Shown here: piece by piece, positions 56,326 to 64,000 of the stretch
Numbering within the stretch: position 1 is the stretch's first letter
How the letters are laid out: every line of letters starts with the position of its first letter
Source: Antedon mediterranea
Taxonomy: Eukaryota > Echinodermata > Crinoidea > Comatulida > Antedonidae
Assembly (NCBI RefSeq): GCF_964355755.1
Contig: NC_092680.1
Coordinates: forward strand, 13,929,001-13,993,000
Reading direction: 5' to 3'
Length of the DNA stretch: 64,000 nt
Made by a program: the position numbers and the translations under genes
Notes under the pieces: generated by a model
Database searches by the model: none
Told to the model about the DNA's origin: nothing
What the model saw: only the letters and a program-made list of their open reading frames with translations

Positions 56326-58488
56326 AGTTAATTGAGTGAGGTAATGACTGCAATAAAAAACGGTACTGGGTTTGGTCTGTTCCCAAAAGTCATCCATTCA
56401 TAAAAGCACTGATAAAGAAAGTCTATCCGTGGTGGGACATGACTATACTTTGGCTTTAGTTGATAGAAGATTGAAATGTTTTGTTAGAGATAGAATATAC
56501 AATGTTTGATTGTATTAGTGTAAATAGTTTGTTAAATAGTTGGATGCAATGGTCTTCTACATGTATTAGATTAAAATAAATAAATATACAATGATATGTT
56601 AGTATAAAAATTAACATTATAAAAAGTGTATAGATATAAAGAAGATTCCAGAATATACAATACTAAGTATCCTAAGTTTAATTTATACATTTTAGGCAAT
56701 CTTGTCGAAGATGAAGCGCCTATAGCCTGCCACGTTTCAATATTCAATGTCCTGAAAAATTTATAATATTAATACAGTATTAGTCTCAACTAAATTTCAC
56801 ATAATGCAATATTTATTTTCTGATATCCGGTTACATACTATATGGAACTTTCATTGTCAGCACATATAATAGCAAAATAACAACCCTTTTATATCCAAAA
56901 CGATACTTTTATTTTGTACCTAATCTTATCTAACACATGATTTGATTATTTATTAAATAAATTAAAAATAAAATAAAAAGTTTCATATTAATTTGCATAC
57001 CATTACATTTCAGAGCGTCCTATTTAAATTAAGTAACCCGATAGACGAAACTTACTGATTTATCACTCTATTGGAATTTCAGGGTACTTGGTTCAATAAT
57101 GATAATGCTGGTTGAAATTAAATTTTAAAATTAAATAAAAAAATTATAGATAAAATCCATTTTCTCTTAGTGTATGTGAATTCTGTAATGCGATTGCTCA
57201 ATGTGTATGTATGAGAGATAATTTATTACTTTTTTAAAACAGATCCGACAGCTAATAGGAGCCGGTTTGTTGAGTGTTTTGATGTGCACATTTTTAATTG
57301 AGTATATGTGCAAGTTTTCAACCACGAAATATGAGCCCATATTCCGGGGGAGCTAGCTAGAGCGATTTCAACACCATTGGAGGAAAGTGACAAGTATTCT
57401 GATGTGTGGTTTGAACAATATACACTCCTTACACCTAGTTATTTATAGATATTTCCTGTATTCTGTGAACAAGCAGGGTGTAACTAAAAATATTCACGTA
57501 AACGCCCAAGTAGCTAATATATAATCCATTTTCTTTGGTTCACAAATAACTTAGTTTGAACAATTTGTTGACACAATTATAAAGCTGTTCAAATTGTATA
57601 GAGCCTGAATGTAACCGTTTGGTCTAGTATTTTCTTCTTTTTTTTTAAAGATTTTTCGCCATGTGGATTCATTCACATATTATTATTATTTTAAAGAGGT
57701 TTACTTGAACAAAACAAAAATACAGCTTACAGTTCTTGTGCACCATCATTATCAGTATAATTTTTGGAAAAACAAAGATGAACTTGTTTTGATGCAGGAC
57801 ATGAGAACCATAAAATCTATTTCACATGGCCTAAAGCAAGTTTTTAAATTTCAGTTGGTAATATAGGCCAAAATGTTGCAATGTTATATATAATGATGAT
57901 GACATTTCTTTGGTGTTAAAACATACGTAATTATCAGAATGTACAAACAAAATGATATATAAACTGTTGTTATCTGCTTATATATTTCGTACTGAGTTGT
58001 TGATTGAACTAAATTAAACTACATTAAACTATTTAATTTCATTCATATAGTTTTCATTCGGGTGCAATGATATGATGTAGGTAAATGAGTTGACAAATCA
58101 CAGTAACAGTTCAGATGATCCATTGGGTCATGATTGGTCAAATTACTTTGTTAAGTTGGGCTTGCTTCCTTGCACTGCATCTAAATGGGAACTAAGCTAA
58201 ACATGTTGGTCCAAAAATATCTTGTATGTCCTATTTTCTATTACAAATCAACACAAAATTTATGTTTTACGATAGAAATTACCACATGTTTACAATGCTG
58301 TTACGATTTGTTTTTAAATCTAAAGAATGTTCACTTATAGCCAGATTTGGAAAAAGGCATCACTACCAAACTATAAAACAGAAGCATTTAAAAAAAATTG
58401 CACATTACTCTTAATTTTGTATTGAATTAGATGTAAATTTAGACGTAATTCGCTGCAAAATGATGCTGCTAAGATGATATAGAAATGC

Positions 58489-58618
58489 TTATACTCCAAA
58501 GTAATATCGAAGTGGCGGTGCAGGTAGGTCTTCATCGGCATCTTCTTCTAGAGGTTCAAATCCAATAACTAAGTCAAAATATGCATCATCACTTGAAGGC
58601 TTCAGCAAGCTTATCATT
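58489..58618 (-). CDS. UBA6: UBA6 last exon
   Basis: Acceptor tttttctccag; stop codon TAA at 58491-58489. It encodes [20 protein letters not shown], an acidic stretch [10 protein letters not shown], then [12 protein letters not shown]. The PPxRYYF ending is the UBA6-specific terminus. Confidence 0.92.
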
Positions 58619-61600
58619 CTGGAGAAAAATGGTAGTTTGTTAGTTAATAATCATGTGCTTAGATCATATTGATTTTAATTCATTTCATTCTTGAAAAGAA
58701 AAAAAAACTTACGTTTGAGTTAGTCTCTTATTGTGTCCTGGCATGATAGGTACATATACCATGCGTACTCCATGTACCATCATTGACAATTCAAGATCAT
58801 ACTTAGTCTATAAAAATGAATGAATAATGATGTAAACGAACAGATATGATCCAACAAAAGAAAATTGTAAAATGCAAATACTTCTTGTACGTTCAAATGA
58901 GTTAAATGTATTGTCCCTTGAAACACAAAAAAATGAAGGTCAAAATATTGTAAATTTAAAGTGGCCATATCAAAGTAATATTAAAGTTATTCACTTTAAG
59001 TCGAAAATTTGAGCCAAAAACAACAAGTTTACGTAATTAACAGGTAAATTAGTTTGATTACATTTCATCTGGAAAATCGTCACGAGCGAAAGTAAACAAA
59101 GATTTCAAACCATGAGTACGCATTATGCATTGCTAAATTAGGATTGTTTACAACTCGTCACGGTTAAGAAGGTATTTTCACACAGATCGCAAGGAAGTTT
59201 TATGATTATGCATACAGAGTAGCCAAACAAGCGCGTTTCATTATGGGATATGTTTTGATTGAAAACTTTGACTAGAAGTCAAAGTTATTTTTTTAACAAA
59301 AAAACGTCTGTATTTCAGTTAAATTTTTTTTTGTTCAAAAAATTTTTGGTGATATTTAATAACTATTATGATACTTCAAAATTACCCACCTTTTTTCGAA
59401 ATCTTTTATTTTTTATTTTTTTGGAATTAGTCAAAGGGAGAATACATCTTTAAGTCCAGGGATAAATGTATTTAGCTTGTGTAAAATGCCGGGCTTAAAA
59501 AAAAAGCTAAAGATGAAAAGAGATATACTAATCAAACTAAAATTGCACATGTCATATAAAATTGAAGATGGAAAGTCACACACAGGGAGACAGTTTGGAA
59601 ATAGAAAGTTGGGAAATAAATACTATATAGTTCCTCCGTCTTCCGCTGCCTTAAGTTGTGGTAATATACTAATTTGCATAGGAGGAGTAAATATAATAAA
59701 AGCACACTCTTCCCTGATATATTTTTTTTTTTTTAAATCATGATTATTTGATATTTTATTGTTTTTTTGTGGGAGCTTTGTTTTTAAATATGCTCAGAAT
59801 AGTGATGTGTATGCAATGGGTCACATTTACCTATAGATAAAATTAAAAAGTGGACATAAAACGAATGAAAAATACATTTCTGTGGAAACACGACCTCAAT
59901 CATACAAATGACCTCATATTGCTGACACATTGTTAATTGTTTCCTTAATGTTGATGGTAATATACATGGTAAGTTGTTTTAATTTCAACAAAAAATCAAC
60001 CCATTTGGATTCGTTTTGTTTGCGTGTTTTATTCCTTCACATTTTTTTATTTCAATGGTTTTGTATTTTGCAATTTTTTGTGGGAGCTTTGTTATCTTGT
60101 GGTCTAGTTTTGTTTTGTTGCTATATAAGTTGTTTTATTTATGCATTTGCAGATTCGAACACGACTGTATTTGATGTATTATTGATGTAGCCACACGCTT
60201 TAATCACTGATAGTGATTTACAAAAAGTATCACGTTTCAGAGTTACGTATTTGTGGAAATGGCTATTGCAGTACACAATTGATATGTTCCGTAAAATTAC
60301 TGTTATTTATCCTTAAAAAGCAAGTGATATAGCCTATTGTGTGCAGCCTATCAAGAAACATTAGTGTGGCAAATGTGGGCATGTACAATTTATTAAAAAA
60401 CACCAATTATTATCATCAATTATAATATAACTGTACTAACCTTAAAATGATTAGTTAAATCTTGCAAAGTATAATCTTTGTGTCCTTTAACTGTCCATCT
60501 GTCCCAGATTGTGTAAGACATGCCAGGTTTTATTTGTGTTTCCATAGGCCGACCAGGCTCTGAGAACATGATTAAAGGCAGGCCTAGATTCATAAAACAG
60601 TTCTTGTAGTGCTCAACAGGAGCTTCCTTCACAACTTTTACAAGTTCAAGTGTAGCCTAAACAGAATAAAATAGTAACACATATAGTAATAGTACTTTTT
60701 TGGCAACTATTTAAATACATCTTCAAACAATTTCATTTAGCTCATTTGAATACAGTTTAAATAATTGTTTATGATCTGTAAAATTGACAACACTCCAAAT
60801 GTATTATGTACCATCAATGTGACAAAGTATAAAATGTGAGGTTTTTAAAATAATATACATATAAATACATACAGTAAAGCTATACATACTGACATGAATC
60901 ATAAAACACACAATTCATCATTGCAGTAGTATTATTAAACTCTTTGTAAAAAATAAATAATATTTTCTATATGAATTAATATCATTTTACAAGCATTCAT
61001 TGCAAAAAAAGGCTATTAGGTTTCATAAAGATTTGCCAAGGAACTTTTAATATGTCTGACAGACAAACCAATAGCAACCTCCTTGGGCAGAAGTAATGAT
61101 TAAAACTCACCAAGCCTGCAACTGCAGCTGTTGTGGTTGCTATAGCTGGTACAATGCGGCCTGCAATCTTTTTTGTCTTGAGCCTATCTGCATTCTCAAT
61201 GCCGTACATGTTAGCTCGTAAGTTAGATGCACTTGTTATAAAGTCTATGTGACCATTTCTATCATCATCCTTTTCAAACTCAACTTCTGTCATAGTCAGA
61301 TGTTCTGAAAATAAGCATAATTATATTCCTAAATGTAATACTACTACATCAGCACATTGTCTATCTGATATACACATGTGCCCAAATAACTGATGAATAG
61401 ACAACATACTGGCATGGGGTGACCGCTATGCATGATTTTTTCAATGCCTGAGAATTGCCAATAAAGGTAAATAAGGTTGGTTGATTGGCTGAATACATCG
61501 ATGAATGAGTCTTCAATCACAACCTGGAATTAGACAACTGTTGCATGGCGCATGTTGATACCTCAGCTAATGAATGCCGTAGAAATGCAAATAATTACCA

Positions 61601-63717
61601 ATTGATGATTACTTGGCCTTAAAATATTCACCGAGTAGAGTACATAATTCTTTTTGCCAATTGTCTAATTCATCTTCATCAATATAGGGAATTATAACCT
61701 TTTGGATCCCAGGAGTGATGTGATGCATGTGATGCAATCTTTGACAAATGCTATATTACCTGGTTGAGCGCGGTTGTTTGCAATCAATGTTGCTAACTGA
61801 TTCTGATATTTCTCCAATTGCTCATCCCCATCACTTCCTTCTACTGCCTCATCTATCTCCTGTTTTGAGGCTTCTTCATCAGTTACTATTTTCTAAAAGA
61901 TAAAATAATATTTAAACACCAGTCAAACTTTATCTATTTATCTATAATTCTGAAACACTTATTGCAAAACAACTTCACTCACAAAAATACGATTTCTGTG
62001 TATTTCTGTCTTGAGAATAATGAATAATTAGGAGCCTTCTGCAAATTATTTTAAACGACAAAACACGTTTCAGATTGGCCGCTGTTAAAAAATGTTTGAA
62101 AAACAACCATTCTAATTATTCACATAATTATTATTCATAAATGGCTATGGTTTGACTGTCAAAACAAAATGTTTGTGTCATACACGGAGCAATCCATTTT
62201 GGGAAATACCCTATATATGCAAACAAACAATAAGAAATGATGATAATAATTTGTTGTATTCGAATTGGAACTTTTGTACTCAACGGAAAATCCATTGAGT
62301 ATTTTTTGTATTCGAATGGCAAACGTTAAATAACGCAAACGTTTTCGTGGAGTTTGTATTCAACGCTCGAAATACTGCATCTCAAATTGCCATAAAGTGC
62401 TCAATAAAGTCAGGCAAGTATATAAAATACCGTGTTTAGGGGAGCTTACTCAAGGGAGGCATTTATTTTTTTGGGTGTGATATGGTAACATTTATGATAC
62501 AATAAATGTATCCTAGATATGAACAAATACAACACAATTTATATCAAGAAGTGATAAAATACAGTAAAAATCCATCCCGGTCCATCACTTCTTGTACTAA
62601 TAGGTTTCGCAACAGCTTCTATCCAGCTGCCATTCGGGCACTGAATACTACCGTAGTTGCGAAACCGTACGAGGGTGATGTGACATTATATCACTGTAAT
62701 TGTGGTTTTTATCATTACGTGTACAGCCCCATTAGAGAATGTGTTCATTTTTACCCGAAGTTTTGAAAAACTTCGGGTAAATGTCACTTAACCTCCTACT
62801 GTGACATGTGTTTATTTAAGTCCAACTTTGATAGGCAGGTCGTTAAACTATTTGATCATTGCCGACTTCTGCTAGTTTTTGCCTGACCATTGACCTTGCA
62901 TACTGAAGAATGTACCTTTTCCTAATCAATCAATTACAAGAGAGCTAATAAAATCACAGGGGTATAATAGGATTCAGGTAATTAATCACCTGCTAATAGT
63001 TGATTTATCTGATAAGGATTTTGACCAAAAAGTTCTAATGGGGATGTACACCTAATGATTGTTATTTATATCTGTTTTTTGTGTCTCAGAGCAAACACAA
63101 TTTCTATGTATATATTTTGTTTTACTGTATATGCAAATGACAATAAAAGGAAATAATGATTTCCACTAATGAATAAATAAAAAATACAAAAAGAAATGTG
63201 TTACAATACATAGCCTATGTAAATACATGGACATGATTGGTTGAAACTAGCATCACATGACTAAACTGCTGCGAGGATCGTAAATCATATATGTCCTCGA
63301 GTACGATAATATTGACTGTGTAATTGGTGTGTGATAACACTCGTGTTTGGCCATCTACTGTGACTCGAACTCAGATTAGTCCACATCACAACGACAACGT
63401 TTTATAACTAAACTATTAAAACTATGCATACATAGCTTCCTCATTTTGTTATTCGCCCTCTATAGATGAGACAAAAGACTGTTTGTGATTGGTCAAGGGG
63501 GAGATGATTCAAATTGGGTGCAAAGTTTATTCAAAAATTGGGAATATATTCAAATATGGTAAAAAAAATACTCACTTTTACTGAGCCAACAAATTCTGGT
63601 ATGTTGGTTAATCGGATGATACTTTTGACATTTGGTAATTGCAAATCTTGATCTGTGACCTTGATATTGCTGAAAAACGCACACAGACGGGCAACACTTA
63701 TCACAAATGATATATGC
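58489..63717 (-). CDS. UBA6: UBA6-like ubiquitin-activating E1 enzyme, C-terminal part, 6 exons
   Basis: UBA6 adenylates ubiquitin (in vertebrates also FAT10) and passes it as a thioester to its E2 partner, USE1. Exons in transcript order: 63717-63576, 61892-61760, 61304-61111, 60656-60441, 58807-58713 and 58618-58489 with the stop TAA. All borders are AG/GT and phases agree throughout. About 270 residues are present: the end of the second catalytic cysteine half-domain, the adenylation-domain C-terminal part ([17 protein letters not shown], then [19 protein letters not shown]), and the whole C-terminal ubiquitin-fold domain ([41 protein letters not shown]). As I recall, human UBA6 has [29 protein letters not shown] and GPPVRYYF; UBA1 instead ends PYVRYTIR. 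The choice of UBA6 over UBA1 is therefore firm. The catalytic Cys and N-terminal exons lie beyond 64000. Confidence 0.94.
58713..58807 (-). CDS. UBA6: UBA6 exon: ubiquitin-fold domain, middle
   Basis: 95 bases, phase 0 in and phase 2 out, acceptor attttatag, donor AAAC|gtaagt. It encodes [20 protein letters not shown] followed by [11 protein letters not shown]. As I recall, human UBA6 has TMVVQGVKMLYVPVMPGHAKRL at this place. Confidence 0.92.
58808..60440 (-). other. UBA6 intron
   Basis: An 88-codon frame at 59477-59743 and others are open but show no domain. TTGTGGGAGCTTTGTT occurs twice (59768 and 60077), a hint of a duplicated or repeat segment. Nothing else is recognised. Confidence 0.5.
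60441..60656 (-). CDS. UBA6: UBA6 exon: start of C-terminal ubiquitin-fold domain
   Basis: 216 bases, phase 0/0, acceptor tctgtttag, donor AAG|gttagt. It encodes [40 protein letters not shown] and [17 protein letters not shown]. The WDRW core is the E1 C-terminal ubiquitin-fold signature used for E2 recognition. The Lys/His-containing spacing matches UBA6 rather than UBA1. Confidence 0.94.
61111..61304 (-). CDS. UBA6: UBA6 exon: FEKDDD and adenylation-domain end
   Basis: 194 bases, starting two bases before a codon boundary and ending in phase 0; acceptor ttattttcag, donor TTG|gtgagt. It encodes [20 protein letters not shown], then [20 protein letters not shown] and [18 protein letters not shown]. 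These are among the best conserved E1 stretches, including the ASNLRA and IPAIATTTA-type segments around the adenylation site. Confidence 0.94.
61632..61698 (-). CDS. possible alternative or relic copy of the UBA6 acidic-linker exon
   Basis: 67 bases in the intron between 61760 and 61304. The reading frame encodes [20 protein letters not shown] followed by [18 protein letters not shown] aligns with [17 protein letters not shown] of the preceding exon with one gap (about half identical). The upstream border AAAAG|GTT is in phase 0 and the downstream border CTCG|gtgaat is in phase 1, exactly as for exon 61760-61892. Including both exons in series would shift the frame to an early stop, so they would have to be mutually exclusive. 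The acceptor has a poor pyrimidine tract, so this could equally be a dead duplicate. Confidence 0.4.
61760..61892 (-). CDS. UBA6: UBA6 exon: variable acidic linker before EFEKDDD
   Basis: 133 bases, phase 0 in and phase 1 out, acceptor atcttttag, donor CCAG|gtaata. It encodes [20 protein letters not shown], then [20 protein letters not shown] and RAQP. This is the poorly conserved acidic segment before the FEKDDD motif. A second reading frame with similar sequence and the same phases lies just downstream (61632-61698). Confidence 0.85.
62506..63170 (+). mobile_element. LINE 3' remnant, + strand
   Basis: The frame 62560-62680 reads [20 protein letters not shown] followed by LNT, the very end of many non-LTR reverse transcriptases (TNRF-x-x-SF-x-P-x-AIR-x-LN); compare TNRFAKSFIPSGI at 36060-36020. 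A 3' UTR-like stretch ends ATGCAAATGACAATAAAAGG near 63150. It is heavily truncated. Confidence 0.65.
62749..62781. repeat. hairpin with TTTACCCGAAGTTTT arms
   Basis: TTTACCCGAAGTTTT is followed after two bases by its near-complete reverse complement AAAACTTCGGGTAAA, inside the LINE remnant. Confidence 0.85.
63290..63490 (-). repeat. second copy of the 11415 SINE-like repeat
   Basis: CTCGAGTACGATAATATTGACTGTG and AACTATGCATACATAGC match 11492-11520 and 11675-11695, with deletions between. The tRNA-like part is reduced to TGACTCGAACTC. Confidence 0.6.
63576..63717 (-). CDS. UBA6: UBA6 exon: catalytic-cysteine half-domain, C-terminal part
   Basis: 142 bases beginning one base before a codon boundary and ending in phase 0; acceptor ttttttttcag, donor AAA|gtgagt. 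It encodes [20 protein letters not shown] and ends IPEFVGSVK. As I recall, human UBA6 reads HISFIQSAANLYAKVY and IQEFKPSNK here. It is the first exon of this gene seen in the window; more 5' exons must lie to the right. Confidence 0.88.
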
Positions 63718-63908
63718 CTGAAAAAAAAACCCATTGTATTTCAATTTGCTGTTGTGATAAAACCAGTATGGAATATAGATTTGCAGATGACCATATATAC
63801 AAACAATATTATATTATGACACAAATATTATTCTATTTGTAGTAGAATTTTTTACTGCTATCTACAATTTATCAAGCACAATTATTTACTGTATTTAGGG
63901 GAATTTAT

Positions 63909-64000
63909 TTACCTCCACCAAGGAGGTCCATTGTGTTTGTTTGTTTGTCTGTCTGTTTTTAGCAGGATTACTCAAAAAGTAATTACAGAATCTTTACCAA
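63909..64000 (+). mobile_element. start of a CTCCGCCAAGGAGG-family repeat, cut by the window edge
   Basis: TTTACCTCCACCAAGGAGGT, GTTTGTTTGTTTGTCTGTC, then AGCAGGATTACTCAAAAAGT, as in the arm starting at 18773. Confidence 0.85.

Larger units (their letters stand above)
52708..58488. other. region between the convergent genes
   Basis: Downstream of both stop codons. The 3' untranslated regions of both genes must lie here. An AATAAA at 55229-55234 could serve the + gene. The stretch also holds an old repeat (55325-55580), a dispersed repeat (55850-55960), a CA run (55999-56020) and a Helitron-like 3' end (56296-56325). Reading frames are short and show no domain. Confidence 0.6.
61893..63575 (-). 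other. UBA6 intron with LINE and SINE remnants
   Basis: It contains a + strand LINE 3' remnant (62506-63170) and a copy of the repeat at 11415 (63290-63490). It is otherwise AT-rich. Confidence 0.6.

Noticed and set aside
59477-59743. 88-codon frame in a UBA6 intron on the opposite strand
   Set aside because: Low-complexity ends and no recognised family; chance frame is likelier.

Overview
This is a metazoan nuclear window: it is AT-rich, has long introns with GT/AG borders, and is crowded with transposon debris. Many short tracts of the type CCTAGGCCTA, tRNA-derived SINEs of the style seen in marine deuterostomes and Helitron-like repeats suggest an invertebrate deuterostome, most likely an echinoderm. 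That taxon guess is inference from repeat style, not proof.

Two multi-exon protein genes can be supported, arranged tail to tail. On the + strand, exons from 13801 to about 52707 encode a STAP-family adaptor (signal-transducing adaptor protein, PH plus SH2). The window holds the second half of the PH domain, the linker with the family motif SLLPGQ, a complete SH2 domain split over two exons, and a long tail built from many small exons, most with phase 1/phase 1 borders. The first part of the PH domain and the start codon were not found and probably lie upstream of the window. On the - strand, six exons from 63717 down to the stop at 58489 encode the C-terminal part of UBA6, an E1-type ubiquitin-activating enzyme. 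Its N-terminal part lies beyond the right edge. As I recall, STAP1 and UBA6 are also convergent neighbours on human chromosome 4q13, so this looks like very old conserved gene order.

Layout. 1-13800 is mostly repeats, with one possible small secreted-protein reading frame (2024-2473), two LINE 3' remnants (3840-4495, 6058-6630), SINEs (7234, 11415, 12815) and a Harbinger-like element (8357-9356). 13801-31374 holds the PH, linker and first SH2 exons, separated by introns of 12.8 kb and 3.8 kb that contain two pairs of tandem Helitron-like units, a 2.4 kb inverted-repeat structure, fold-back elements and a perfect 60-bp triplication. 31375-44616 holds the rest of SH2 and the tail exons, with pogo-like, piggyBac-like and LINE insertions between them. 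44617-52651 is the last intron and contains a 4.1 kb minisatellite of 27/28-bp units. 52708-58488 separates the genes. 58489-63717 is UBA6, including a possible second, phase-compatible version of one exon (61632-61698). A new repeat begins at the right edge.

Functionally, the STAP-like protein would act at the membrane as a docking adaptor below tyrosine kinases, and UBA6 is a cytosolic E1. Nothing in the sequence shows that they work together. No CRISPR, rRNA or intact tRNA gene was seen.
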